DNA of 64,000 bases from Osmia lignaria lignaria. Lineage: Eukaryota > Arthropoda > Insecta > Hymenoptera > Megachilidae. Below the pieces are notes generated by a model that was not told where the DNA came from, searched no databases, and worked only from the letters and a program-made list of their open reading frames with translations. Made by a program: the position numbers and the translations under genes. The stretch covers positions 14,053,001 to 14,117,000 of the forward strand of contig NW_027478167.1 in NCBI RefSeq assembly GCF_051020975.1, written 5' to 3'. Below are positions 21,588 through 33,700 of this stretch, one piece after another. How positions within the stretch are numbered: the first letter of the stretch is position 1; each line of letters opens with the position of its first letter.

Positions 21588-22642
21588 TGCGACGACAGCC
21601 GCGGATCGGCGTCGCGCATCGCGGGCCCCCACCGCGGCGGCATCCCCACTCCCAAGTAATTAGAGTATAAGTAGGACCGATCGATGCGCGGATCGATGAG
21701 TTGCCTCGGGGCTTCGGCCCCGAGGGGACCTCCTCGGAGGTCCGGACCGGAGCACCAGAGCTCTCGACGCCATGGATGACTTGGCGAAGAGATCTCTGGC
21801 CAACGGGCCGTAGCATTGCACTACGCTACGACCTGGCAGCTCCCACAGGTCCAGCGGCCGTAAGCGCCTAGCCCCGTCAGTCCCGTGGTTGACCCGGGGT
21901 GACCAAGCTAGTGCGCGTTCATAATCTCTGCTGGTGCTTCCGCGGGGATTCCGAACGCTAGCCTACTCGGCACCGCAATTTGCCTTTGGCAGCCGATTCC
22001 GTCCAGCTTTGTGGCGTTACCCAGGCTGGCCAGGATTGGTCGTCGACTCGTTCGCTGTTCGGTTCTACCTCGGCGTACGAGAAGACGAGCCGCGTGAGGC
22101 AAGCGGGCAGCAACTCCACCGCAGCGCGAAACACCGCAGCGCGATTGAATAAACACCGTCAGCCCAACCGGGCCAATCCTATCCCGACTCTACCTTCTTT
22201 TGCGTTTGCGTACGTTTGCGTTTGTTTGCGCTCGCGCTCCGTTCAGCGCTCTCACTCCGCGCTCCGACATCGCGCCGTTAGCTTGTAAGACCGCGTAGCG
22301 ATGGCTACGACCTGCGCTAGAGTTAAGGCCGCGTACTTTCTGTGACGGACCGGGTTCCGACCGTAGTTCATAAGTACTGTACATTAGAATTAAGATTGGC
22401 TCCACGCGTCTAACCACCAGACGTTATTCTGCTTGTAGCTACCGAGGCAGGAGAATACCGCCGCACCATCAGCCCGGCGGGGATAGCCGCCGCTGTACGA
22501 CAGTTCCTGAATAAATATTTCTATTTTTGATATTAACAAACCGTCTCGTTATTTACCGACCTGTTCCCATGCGAACCCTGGCACGGGGAAAACTGCCGCG
22601 GTGCGCAACGCCGTGCGCACCGAACCGTCCGACCCCGTTACA
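21588..22642. mobile_element. Solo LTR (1055 bp), TSD GATT
   Basis: GC-rich sequence begins abruptly, TGCGACGACAGCCGCGG, and ends CCGACCCCGTTACA. It is flanked by GATT at 21584-21587 and 22643-22646. A strong hairpin, cctcggggcttcggccccgagg, lies near 21703-21725. There is no internal gene. TG...CA ends, the 4-bp duplication and the sharp composition change support a solo LTR. Confidence 0.7.
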
Positions 22643-22646
22643 GATT

Positions 22647-23057
22647 TAATATATTTAAAAGCGGATGACGCGCTTACGGTGGTTGTAACGCCGCCGTGGC
22701 GAATTATGCAATTTATCGCACATTAAAACTATCGCCTCGATGTATTCGGCATTTCGCATTTTATGAATTTTAAACAATTCTAAATCTGGCGAACGTTCCT
22801 TCGAGAACGTTCTTTTGTTCAAAATTTGCCGTTATCGCTAGGCAGTTCTTAGAATTTCGATACAATAGTGTTTATTGCTTCGAACGACCCTTGATTTTCG
22901 AACGGCGGTCGAACGTTCGCGACGTTCGCTTTCGTAAGGGTTCTCAATTCTTACTTTCATTGTTTAAATTTGTTTCATCCATCCACTCTCTCATACTATT
23001 GTTACAATCAGGTAAAGATGATCCTTGTTGGACCGGCTGACGCTTTGTGCAACAGAG
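22647..23057. other. Sequence upstream of the R2 reading frame; no gene recognised
   Basis: The region has palindromic cgaacgttc motifs (22790-22925). The last codons before 23057, read across the solo LTR insertion, may be R2 (LTLCATE then IINKINKLKN), but an in-frame stop lies just upstream. The 5' end of the truncated R2 copy should be near 23000. Confidence 0.4.
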
Positions 23058-23646
23058 TGAGAAAGAGGTTTCTAACAAAAGAGTTATTACGATTTTCCCG
23101 TTTCTACGCAGTTACCAAGGAAAATTCCCGAAATGCGAAGCACTGGCTAACTGCGTAGCGCTGGTGTTATTGCTACGGCTCTCTCTCTCTCTCACTCGAG
23201 CTAACCCGAGTTTTTATGCGTATTAGTCTTTTATTACAATGGCTGGCGACGATAGTTTCAAGGAGGGTCACGTAAACTATTGAAAAGTAGAAAATAGAAA
23301 CGGCCTTTCCTCGTGTACCTCGCATGAGAAATTCTCGTAACCCTCGAAAGGGCTTGACAAGATACACGATTCCAGGGTAGAGCAGGTAAAGAAGAGAAAG
23401 CGATAGAGGAAGTCAAAAATAGAAAAGAATTAACTCAAACTCTTCCCTGTACATCCCTGCATGAGAAATTCTCGTAACCTCGAAAGGCTTGACAAGAATG
23501 TACAAGGTCGAAGAGGAATGAAAAGATTGGCGGAAAACCGAATCACCCGCCCATACGCCCCTCACATGAGAAATTCTCGTAACCCAAAAGGGCTTGATAA
23601 GGGACGCAAGGCGGATAAATTTTAAATTTTCCGCCGGGACGTAACA
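23058..23646 (-). mobile_element. Solo LTR (589 bp) with four structured hairpins, TSD CAGAG
   Basis: On the minus strand it reads TGTTACGTCCCGGCGG...CTCTTTCTCA. CAGAG flanks it at 23053-23057 and 23647-23651. In LTR orientation, hairpins occur about 39, 142, 277 and 488 bp from the start (plus coordinates 23556-23607, 23448-23504, 23311-23369, 23104-23158). The plus-strand sequence at 38908-39406 is a diverged relative with hairpins in the same order. Position in the transcribed part of an LTR suggests the hairpins could act in RNA. Confidence 0.75.
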
Positions 23647-25786
23647 CAGAGATAATAAATAAAATCAATAAACTTAAAAATAAAACAGCAGCGGGACCCG
23701 ATGGAGTGTTCAAAAGGCACTTACTTATCCCGGGAATACCCGTTATACTCTGCAAGCTATTTAATATACTTCTGGTCATAAATTATATTCCCAAAGAGTG
23801 GAAAAAGAATAGGACTACTTTAATACCAAAGATGGGTAAAGATTTAGAAGACATTAAAAATTGGCGCCCAATCACAATAGGATCTGTTCTTAATAGGATG
23901 TTCTCTAGCTTCTTAGACTATAGGTTAAGACGACACATAAAACAGTTTCAGCGACAAAAGGGATTTTCCGAAGAAAGTGGTTGCAGGTTTAATATTATGC
24001 TGCTAAACGAGGTACTTTCCAAAGCAAAACTAGCTAGTGGAGGCGTAATCCAAATACTGGATATATCTAAGGCGTTTGACACTGTGCCTCACTCTATAAT
24101 TTTAAGTGGATTAGAAAGGCGAGGAGTGCCGAAACGAATATGTGACATGATAAAGAGCATGTACACTAACTGCACCACAAAGATAAAAACGAATGAGAAG
24201 GAAGACTATATCACGATAGAATTAAAGCGGGGTGTTAAACAAGGTGATCCTTTATCACCACTTTTATTTAATTTAAGTATAGAGGCATTACTCAAAAATA
24301 TAGAGGAAAGTAGTGCCGGCGTAGCTGTATCCGACAATGAAAAAGTTGCAGTCCTGGCATTCGCGGATGATATCGGAGTCATAGTCAAAGATCATAGTGA
24401 AGCGCAAAAGCAACTTAATAAAACAATCGAGTACCTAGAGACCTTTGGTATGTCTCTTTCAATGGATAAATGCCTTGCGTTTCAAATAACCAGTAAAACG
24501 GACACATGGTACTTGGAGGATCCAAACATAAGAGTAGGCCGTACTCATGTACCATACTCTACTCCAGGTGAAACATTTAAATATTTAGGAGCGGCGATTA
24601 GTCCCTGGAAAGGAACAGAAAACGGAATGGTAGTACCGGAAATTATTAGAATTATTAAACGTGTTCGGAAATTAGCTCCGAAGCCGCCGCAAAAGATAGA
24701 TCTAATAGTAAAATACATAATACCTATGTTTATATACGGCCTCCTGGTAAGCCCAACGAGTGAGGGTGTCTTAAGATTACTTGACAGTGAAATACGCCAA
24801 CAAATTAAACAAATTTTACATTTAATGCCATCCACCTCGAATTCTTTTATCTATACGCCAAAACGAAGCGGCGGATTGGGCATACCCAGACTAGAAAACA
24901 TTATAAAACTGGGGTTGCTAAAAAGTAGTGTAAAAATTCTAAACTCGGAAGACAGCGCGCTAAAATCTATACTAAAAGACGGAAAAAACAAGAACAATTA
25001 AAAAAGATCGCCAACTCGTTAAGGATTAATTGGCCAACAGAAGTAACGGATATCGAAAACGCTAAAATAAGACTAAAAAGTGAAGCATGCAAGGAATTGA
25101 GCGCGCTAAAATCACAAGGCCAAGGAGCCACTGATTTCTATAACGATCCTATTGGCAACTGTTGGCTTCGTAACCCATCAATTTTAAGAGCGGGCAGGTA
25201 TATCAATGCCCTGCGCCTACGGACTAACACGGTCGGAACAAAGGTTGTATTGGCAAAATCAGAACGAATCGCCGACGTGTCCTGTAGACGATGCCATACG
25301 CAGCCTAAAACATTAGGACATATCCTCGGACTATGTATACATACTAAACCTCACAGAATTAGAAGGCATGATATGGTAAAAAATTATATAGCACAAAAAT
25401 TAGCAAGAAACTGTGAGGTACATATTGAGCCTACGGTGAGAACGGAAGGTCTCCTATTAAAGCCTGATTTGGTTGTCAAGAAAGGACAAAAGGCACTCAT
25501 AGTCGACGTTACCGTCCGCTATGAGAATAGGAGTTACCTTCAGGAAGCCAGGCAGGAAAAAATAAGAAAATATGATGTCTGCAGAGGATATTTTAAAAAC
25601 AAGATGAACGTCAGGGGCGCAGAGGTCATACCTATAGTGTTTGGCGGTAGGGGGGCGGTACCAGTAGCTACCAAAGACGTACTCATTACAATGGGTTTCA
25701 CTAAATATGAAATGCAAAAAATTGTGCTTACGATATTACGGTCATCAATTGAAATTGTAAATAAATTTATTGATTACGCAAGATAA
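23647..25786 (+). pseudogene. R2-clade non-LTR retrotransposon ORF (RT + restriction-like endonuclease), 5'-truncated and frameshifted
   Basis: The frame enters inside the reverse transcriptase with KNKTAAGPDG. It continues with NWRPITIGSVLNRMFS, the ILDISKAFDTVPH and VKQGDPLSPLLFNL motifs, and the catalytic AFADDIG at 24358. A single frameshift in the A-run near 24988 moves the signal to another frame, which runs to 25786. There I see a zinc knuckle, CRRCHTQPKTLGHILGLC, and the restriction-like endonuclease motif KPDLVV...IVDVTVRYE. This order (RT, CCHC, PD-D/ExK) is that of R2. The N-terminal zinc-finger/Myb part is missing. R2 nicks 28S rDNA and primes on it, and the 3' end here abuts 28S exactly at the R2 site. 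Confidence 0.85.
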
Positions 25787-26099
25787 TACAAATTAATGTA
25801 CACACATGCCTGCCCGCCAAGCAGCCGCACATTTATTAGTTACACAATTGTAAATAATTGTTTTAATGTAATTTGAAAATATTGTAATACAATTGTAAAT
25901 ATTTGTCAATTTATTAACTTAAATAATTATTTATTTATTTGTATATAGCTATTTACTAGACTAATCAGTATGTATGTTAATTAACTACTTAATCTCAATT
26001 ATTATTATCATACTTAACTAATACAGCTGTCAACTGCATGCAGTTATATCATATTCCGAACGAGGGGGCAATACCTCGGAAGACTGTCCGGAGACACAG

Positions 26100-26106
<7 letters not shown>
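25787..26106 (+). other. R2 3' UTR and 28S junction
   Basis: About 320 bp of AT-rich sequence, then cggaagactgtccgg and agcTTAAGG. It is followed by TAGCCAAATGCCTCGTC of 28S from 26107. TTAAGG/TAGCC is the canonical R2 cleavage site, so this is the 3' junction. Confidence 0.75.
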
Positions 26107-26165
<59 letters not shown>

Positions 26166-26222
26166 TCTATCCCTATCTACTTTCTAGCGAAAGCACTGCC
26201 AAGGGAACGGGCTTGGAAAAAT

Positions 26223-26261
<39 letters not shown>

Positions 26262-26737
26262 TGGCATTGTAAGGAGACATGAGAGGTGTAGCATAAGTGG
26301 GAGATTTTATATCGCCGGTGAAATACCACTACTTTCATAGTTTCTTTACTTACTCGGTTAGGCGGAGCGCGTGCACCGTAGTTTCGACCCGGTTGTCACG
26401 GAATTCTAGAACCAAGCGTACAAGAGTGGTGTGAGGCCTTGCGCCGATCGCCGATAATACTCCGGTGTGATCCGATTCGAGGACACTGCCAGGCCGGGAG
26501 TTTGACTGGGGCGGTACATCTGTCAAAGAATAACGCAGGTGTCCTAAGACCAGCTCAGCGAGGACAGAAACCTCGCGTAGAGCAAAAGCTGGCTTGATCT
26601 CGATGTTCAGTACGCATAGAGACTGCGAAAGCACGGCCTATCAATCCTTTTGGCTTGAAGAGTTTTCAGCAAGACGTGTCAGAAAAGTTACCACAGGGAT
26701 AACTGACTTGTGGCGGCGAAGAGTTCATAGCGACGTC

Positions 26738-26770
<33 letters not shown>

Positions 26771-26817
26771 TATTGCGAAGCAAAATTCGCCAAGCGTCGG
26801 ATTGTTCACCCGACATC

Positions 26818-26849
<32 letters not shown>

Positions 26850-26942
26850 AACAGGTTAGTTTTACCCTACTGATGACTAGTCGCTGCGATAGTAATCCTG
26901 CTCAGTACGAAAGGAACCGCAGGTTCGGACATTTGGTTCATG
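26107..26942 (+). rRNA. 28S rRNA, 3' part, first segment (interrupted)
   Basis: The sequence is recognisable large-subunit rRNA, from TAGCCAAATGCCTCGTCATC (R2 site) through the GTTACCACAGGGATAACTG and CTCAGTACGAAAGGAACCG regions to TTTGGTTCATG. It continues at 37198/37202 after a 10.25-kb retroelement. No 28S is seen 5' of the R2 copy, so this is a partial gene copy, presumably non-functional or at the edge of an rDNA array. Confidence 0.95.
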
Positions 26943-27736
26943 TGTTACGTCCCACCTTATAGGTGGTTATTCTACTATTACTATGTTCTGGGTTCTGCCG
27001 ATCAAAACGCTAAAGCGTACCTTGACCTTCCTTGCAGGTAGTGTAGGAGTACAGGATGGAGTGTTCAATTATTAAAGATAGACATGTATGGGTCTTCAAT
27101 AGATATCTATATATTCTGTCCCTGTTGTTACATACCCTTCGTCGACTTCGGGTGTTGTTCGTCGCTCGTTCGTTCTCGTATTCACTCGATGGTCATTCAC
27201 ACTGAGGGTCTCGGTTTTCGCTTGCTTCGCGGTTCGGACGATACACTAGACTCGCGACGCGTGGCTACGACTCGACCTTGGAGATACAAGCGGTTGGTGG
27301 TGGTCCTGCACAGCACACGGGTGCACTCCTGGACTTGGTCCAATTATGGGTCTGTTATCTCAGACCACGGCGATACACTCGTGTTGAACCGTCGGCCGAG
27401 CACTTCGTCGATGATCTTCCTGGTTTCGAGTTTAGCCTTACTCGCGGATCTACTGCGGGTCGCGAACGGACAGAACTTCGTCTCTGCTTTACGCTATCAC
27501 GGAACTGCCCTACCTGCGTTGTGGCGATAACTTATACTCCCAAAAGGGGAGTAGGTCACGCTCTTTGCTTGCGAAAACCTGCAAGCAAAGGGTTTTCGCC
27601 ATCGCATTCCGCGAGTTCCCCGATTTCGTATCGCGGGCGTCGCTAAGCGAAAAAACGCTGATGTTACGCGGATTCCAAAGCGAGACCTCCTTGAAATGGC
27701 GAAAGACGAAAATGGGTTATAACTAGGGACGTAACA
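26943..27736 (-). repeat. 3' LTR of the errantivirus-like element
   Basis: TGTTACGTCCCACC...GGGACGTAACA in plus orientation; the terminal 10 bp form an inverted repeat. The open frames inside (27084-27530, 27278-27646) recur identically in the other LTR and are chance frames. Confidence 0.9.
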
Positions 27737-27993
27737 CCCCCCACGCTAGACACAAAATGCTCTCGAGAGTGCATCTTGTGTAAGGTGTTTACGTCGTTCG
27801 CCACCCTCATACGCTCAATCATGCATTCACAGAGTATAAATAATGGTGAAAATCTGTACAATAAAAGGTAGCTGTTCAAAATACAAAGAAAAAGGTGCCG
27901 AAGATACTACAACGATGCGCAGCTGTTGAAAATATAAAGAAAAGAAAATATGTGTATGAAGTGTCGCAGATATGTACAGTTTTGTTAAGTGTA

Positions 27994-28038
<45 letters not shown>

Positions 28039-28409
28039 TAGTGGCCACGGGGCACACTCCCCCCCACGCTAGACAGTCGATAATTTTGAAATTGGTGCCG
28101 AGTGAAAAAAATCTACGTGACCATAAAAGGATTGATTTTGGAGTGTGGTGTCTACGGATACGCTGAATTAGACATTCCACGGTGGCTATTGAAAAATTGT
28201 CGATGTGGCTCTAATCGTTGCTATGCTCCCGGCAAACCCGGTGGGGACTTAGTGGTATATATACTGGTCGGTCGAGCGGTGTCAGTATTTGAAAATTTAC
28301 TTTACTGTCGAAATGTATGCTTGCATTGATTTGTTTCCGTCCATGCGGGAGTTGTTCCGTACCTGGGTAAGTGGTTTGCAGTCTTATTATGTTTCCTCTC
28401 TCTCTCTCT

Positions 28410-28459
<50 letters not shown>

Positions 28460-28727
28460 GATCTTGGTGTTTTGTTGTAGCGGACAGATGGGACGTACGA
28501 GATCTATCCGGGCCAAATTAATATCCGGTACCGGAAGGCGGTCCAGCGATGGCGAAAAGAATACCGCCAGTACCTTTTTGATTTATGGGACTGGGATGAG
28601 GACCGCATGTTAAACATCGCACCCCTTTTCGGCGACTTGTAATTTAGTTAAAAATATATGTGTCTAATCATCTGAGTTTGTCTTTATTTTCTTTTATTTG
28701 TCCTTTTGTTCGTTCCAATCCTCATTT
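27737..28727 (-). other. 3' untranslated region of the errantivirus-like element, with duplicated purine tract and two long A-tracts
   Basis: On the minus strand, tgtctagcgtgggggg occurs directly before the 3' LTR (27737-27752) and again at about 28061-28076. Two long homopolymers (T in plus, A in sense) lie at about 27999-28037 and 28419-28455. No gene is recognised in the 990 bp. Confidence 0.7.
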
Positions 28728-30677
28728 TTAGTAAAAAAGGATTGTTTTGGTCTTGAAGGTGGGATTTGTTGTTCCATCTTGTTGTTGCGTTTCTGGTGAG
28801 TCTGCTATTTGCAGATCTGAGGGCCACGACGTTGGGGTGACGGTCGGTCGGCTCTGCATTTCGATGTCTTCTGGCGTGAATTGGCGGCGTCTGGGTTGGT
28901 TGTCGATCCTGGTTTGTTTTCTGTAGTATCGGTATCCTATTACCGCTGTTATTATTGCAATAACAACGCTTATGGCTGATAATGAACCGTAGGTGACGTA
29001 GGCCGTGTGGGTTAGAGCCCGGTGGTGTTGTGCTATATCCTGCGCTTGATTGTCTATTTCTTGCAAGGTTAGGAGGTTGTCTGGGTCTATATTGATAGGT
29101 GTGAATTTTGGCTGATTTTCTTGGAGTTTTGTCAGGATTTGAATATGGTGTGGGGTTAAATCTGGGATGAGGTTCGATATATTGAGGCCGAAACTTGGTT
29201 TGAATGTGTAGTTGTATTTCTGGGTTTTTATTCCGGATGCCATGATTCTGGTGTGATCGATGGTTGCCTCGCAGTGGCTCTGCAGCTGTATTATTCCTGC
29301 ACCCTGTATTTGTTCGTAACCGGCCGATCTTTTATTGCATTTGATTTGGATTGCTTCTTTGTGTTGGATCGAAAATAGCCAGGTATTGGGAGCTTCCAGC
29401 TTCGTAATTTGGATGTTGTTTGCTGGAGCCGCTTTCACATTGCATTGCTTCCACTGTAGGTGTTCCGGACGCAAGATGAGGTCAATTTCACAGATATGAC
29501 TTTGCTCATAGTTTTGGAGCGGGAGCGTGGTTTCACAGAGGAGTCTTCCATTAGGGTTTTTGCAGGTTTTGAGGTAGGTTTTGTCAGGGGAGAAAAAGGT
29601 AGTAGTAGTTTGGTCTATTGCAAGGAAGTCTGTTTGTGGTTGGATCATCAGAGGGGTGGAAGTATTTGCATTAAGTTGTTGGAAAGAAGGACAGGGATAT
29701 AGGTGGTATAGTTCGTAGGAATTGGGTTCTAGGAGAGGAAAGTCTATCGTGATGATTACTCTTCCTTTTGCGTATACGGCACTCATTGTTGTCGTGCCCT
29801 GAAGTTGCTCCGATCTCAACTCTTCCATTGAGAGCGGGAATTCCAGATTTGTAGAAGTTTGGATGGTTTGGCATGCTGTGATTAGTTGGTCCGGTGATAG
29901 GATCATTGGATGTAGGATTCCCAATTTTGCGAACATTACGGCGTCAGTCAGGGTGGATAGCATTAGTACGTATTCGTCCGTTTGACGGGTCAATCGGGTT
30001 CCCCAGGAGGACATAGCTAGTTCTAATTCTAATTGGTCTTCTCTTTTATCAATTTCTGATGTTTTAGAGAGCATGTGTTCGATTCTAGCATTCATTGTGG
30101 TTGCCGATTTAGAAAGAGTGTTCAGCGTATCGTAGGCTTTTCGGAATTCGGATTTAATTACGTGAGTCTGATTGTGAATTAGAGAAGTTATTTGTTTTTG
30201 GTCGTTATAAATTTTATCGATTTCGCGGTTATAATATTCGGCGTCGGTTTCGTCGAGTGTTCCGAACAAAGTTTTGCTGATCGAGCCGATGAATCCGAGA
30301 GGGGCTCGTCTTACTCTAACCGCATTCTTTCCGAGCGCGTGTGCTAATAAATTTTCGTAACGTACTGCCTCCGCGAGTTTTCTATCTAATTCTTCTTTCA
30401 GGGTGTCCGCGGGGCATGATGTAATGTTTTGGCTTTTGCACATGGTCTTCATGCGGTTTACTGCGAAGATGGTGTCTGGGCGGCTGGTTAGGATTTCCGT
30501 TACGTCCAGGGCTGTGACTAGTCTCCACGTTGTCCGGAACGTGCGGATAGGGGCTAGTTTTTCGGGGTATAGTCCGGGGTTGTTCCTTAGACGTGTAACG
30601 GAGTAGTCACCTTCCATATGGTTTGCAGTCACGAACTGAATCGAGGCGATGTTTAGTAGCAGGTACCAGGGGCCCAT
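28728..30677 (-). CDS. env: Envelope fusion protein, baculovirus F / errantivirus Env type
   Basis: The 649-residue protein is intact. An N-terminal hydrophobic signal peptide spans roughly residues 1-18. A furin-type basic cleavage site, RVRRAP, lies near residue 122 and is followed directly by a hydrophobic fusion-peptide-like segment. A long helical, heptad-containing region follows (about 150-230), then N-glycosylation sites. One transmembrane helix lies near residues 560-585, with a short basic cytoplasmic tail. This layout is that of class I insect F-type fusion proteins. The gene starts 87 bp after the pol stop on the minus strand. It would be expressed by splicing in known errantiviruses; splice sites were not verified. 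Confidence 0.85.
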   Translation of the reverse strand: MGPWYLLLNIASIQFVTANHMEGDYSVTRLRNNPGLYPEKLAPIRTFRTTWRLVTALDVTEILTSRPDTIFAVNRMKTMCKSQNITSCPADTLKEELDRKLAEAVRYENLLAHALGKNAVRVRRAPLGFIGSISKTLFGTLDETDAEYYNREIDKIYNDQKQITSLIHNQTHVIKSEFRKAYDTLNTLSKSATTMNARIEHMLSKTSEIDKREDQLELELAMSSWGTRLTRQTDEYVLMLSTLTDAVMFAKLGILHPMILSPDQLITACQTIQTSTNLEFPLSMEELRSEQLQGTTTMSAVYAKGRVIITIDFPLLEPNSYELYHLYPCPSFQQLNANTSTPLMIQPQTDFLAIDQTTTTFFSPDKTYLKTCKNPNGRLLCETTLPLQNYEQSHICEIDLILRPEHLQWKQCNVKAAPANNIQITKLEAPNTWLFSIQHKEAIQIKCNKRSAGYEQIQGAGIIQLQSHCEATIDHTRIMASGIKTQKYNYTFKPSFGLNISNLIPDLTPHHIQILTKLQENQPKFTPINIDPDNLLTLQEIDNQAQDIAQHHRALTHTAYVTYGSLSAISVVIAIITAVIGYRYYRKQTRIDNQPRRRQFTPEDIEMQSRPTVTPTSWPSDLQIADSPETQQQDGTTNPTFKTKTILFY

Positions 30678-30764
30678 GTTGGTTCGGTTGACCTATCTAG
30701 TATTTTATGGGCATAGGTCAACTGTTAGTTGGATACAGGATTTCCTAAAATAAATACCTTTTAC

Positions 30765-33700
30765 TCAGGTGGGGTCGAAAGGGGGAGGTTTCCAGGTGGT
30801 ATCGTGTTTGTTTTCAAGATTTCTCGAATGTGCAAGTTTTAGTTTATTAAGGTGTTTTGCGAATTTTCTTCCCTGTTCGTCCGTGAGAATTGCGTTGTTA
30901 TTTTCTGTTATTTCACAGATTCTGAATGGGCCGATATAATGAGGGTCAAATTTACTAAGACGTGGTTCTTTTAACACGTAAACTTGATCATTAGGAGAGA
31001 ATTCGACTTCTTTAATTTTTCTATCGTACTGTAATTTTGAGCGTTCTTTGCTTTGTTCCAGATTTTTCCTAGCTATTTGACGGATTTCTTCTAATCGTTG
31101 TACTAAATTTTGAATGTATGCTGGATAGGTCAGGAGTTCTTCGCGAGTCATGGGAGTGAAAGGATCTCTTGCTAGCTGGCCGAAAACTACTTCGTAGGGC
31201 GTGAAATTTGTCGCCTCGTGTGTTGAGGTGTTATACGAGTACGTTGCGAAAGGAAGAAGAATATCCCAGTCATGCTTGTTTTCTATAAAATGTTTTAGAT
31301 ATTCGATGAGTACGTGGTGTCTACGCTCAAGGGAACCGTTTGTTTGGGGCCTGTAACCAGAGGTGGTGACGTGTTCGACATTAAATGTTTTGGCTATTCC
31401 TTTAAGAACTTGATTAATAAACGACGTGCCGCGATCCGTGAGGATTGCCCGTGGCGCGCCGAACATTGCGATGAAGTAACGCGAGAAGGCGTCTGCTACG
31501 GTTTCAGCTCGGATGTCCGGTAATGGAATGGCCATGCAAAATTTTGAGAGTTGGCATTGAAGCGTGAGAATGTGTCTATTTCCACTTGGCGTGAATGGAA
31601 GAGGGCCGACAGTGTCTAGTGCTACTTTATCAAAAGGTCTGGCTGGCGTATCCGTAATGAGCATTGGTTCTCGTGTTTTGATCCGTACTAATTTTTGCTC
31701 TTGGCAGCTTTTACAGGACCGAATATAGTCTTCCACATCTCGATGCATTCTAGGCCAGTCGAAAAGGTTCCGTATCCGTCGATATGTTTTAGTTACTCCT
31801 TTGTGACCCCCTATTAAACTTTCGTGATAGTGGCGGATGATATCTTCTCGGTGGTCCTCTGGCGGTGTTTGTATTTCACCTGTACATATCGTCACGGTGA
31901 TTGGTTCGTCGTGAAAGGTTTCGGACAATTGTTGTTGTAGCGTTTGAGCGTCCACTTTGTGCATCGTTTCTCCGCTCGTTGGGATGCGGAGATTATCTAC
32001 TCCTTCTATTTTTGCTGCTAGTTTTAGAGCATGCAGTAAATACGACATCTGGTGTTGTTCGATAGTCTGGAAGAAGTATTTAGCGCCTACGATGCTAAAA
32101 ATTCGCCTTTCTTCTGCTTGCGTAACGATTACGCGTCCTTCGGTTAGGTTTTCCGTGAGCAGATTTGTTTCCGAGAGCATACTTAGGGCTTTTAGTGTTC
32201 TACAGTTGGGGCTGGTGAGAATTTTATCTGCAGGGATAAAATGTGCGATATTACCAGGGCCCTCGGTGAGTGGAGCTTTAGAAATGGCTATTCTGCATTG
32301 GATGACTTTAGCCTGTGTTGGGCCGATGGTGACCTGTGGATATGGCGCGTAAATATTGTCAATGTCTTTCCATTCGCGAGTAAACTCGGGAGTCCTAATG
32401 GTCGATTGCGGTATGTCTAATAATTCCGCTGGGGATGGCAAGTCCCAGGAGATGCGCGTCGGTTGTTCGACGGTAGTTGTTTGCGAGAGGTCGTGTGAGG
32501 ATGGTTCCTGTTCTGGTTCAGCTTGATCTTCGGATGGCTGTATAGGTTCCTGGGTGGAGAGAGGTGATCCCCAAGATACGCGTTTTCTTGGTTTTGGGGT
32601 ACTAGTTGCCAGTGCCTCGTGCTCTTGCTCCGTGGTGACGTTGTCATCCATCATGGTGGAGTTTGCATTGGGCTCGATCTTTTCTGGTTCTATATTTCCT
32701 ATCGATTGTGTTTCGTCCAGGATCATGGATGGTGGTTCCTCGTAATTTGGCCTAGATTGGGCCGCCCGACGTGATCTTACCCGGTTTGCGATGGGTTCTT
32801 CTGTGTTGGTGATCTGATCTGAGGGTATTATTGGTAGTGCAAATGGTACCGGGTTTCTTGACAAGGCATCTGCGTTTGCGTTTACTCGGCCTGGTTTGTA
32901 TATAATCTCATAATTATAGTCCTCTAGGAGTATTCTCCAGCGGGCTAGGCGTGATACTGGGTCTTTGACCGAGAATAGCCATTGTAGAGGACGATGGTCT
33001 GTTACTAGCGTGAACTTTCTGCCATATATGTACGTTCTGAAATGTTTTACGGCAAAGATGATTGCAAAGCATTCTTTCTCCGTGGTCGAATAATTTTGTT
33101 GAGCCGGCGTGAGGGCTAGCGACGCGTAGGCAATAGGTGGATCTTCGCCTATTTTGCCCTGACTTAGGACAGCGCCGACAGCGATGTCCGATGCGTCGGT
33201 GGTGATAATGAAGGACTCGTCGAAATTCGGATAGCGCAAAACCGGTTCTTTACACAGTGTCTGTCGTAATGCCTCAAAACTTTTCTGATGAGCTTCGGTC
33301 CATGTGAAGGGTTTCTTGGGACTGGTTAGTTCTGTCAGAGGTTTGGCCTGTTGTGACAGATCTGGGATAAATCGCCTATAGTAGTTTACCAAACCTAAAA
33401 ATTGTTTCAGTGTTTTTCGCGTGGTCGGAGTCGGAAAACTTTCTACTGCTCGAATTTTCTCCGGGTTTGGTCTTATTCCTTCGGACGAGATGATGTGGCC
33501 CAAATAGGTCACCTCTTTCTTTAGAAATTCCGCCTTATCCGGTTGCAGAGTGAGGTTATTATCGCGAAGGCGTTGGAACAGAGTTTCGAGTCGTGTTTCC
33601 ATTTCCTCCAACGTGCGTCCGTAAACTACTATATCGTCGATGTATACGTATAGGATTTTACCAATTAGTCCCTTCAAAACGAGTTGCATAAGCCTTTGAA

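Noticed and set aside
23311..23607. Hairpin motif as a hammerhead ribozyme
   Set aside because: The CUGANGA and GAAA core boxes are not both present in the right joints. One copy has CTGAGGA by chance. The joint before the third stem reads GTAAC, not GAAA.
27084..27646. Open frames inside the errantivirus LTR
   Set aside because: Identical in both LTRs, no recognised motif, and antisense to the element's coding strand.
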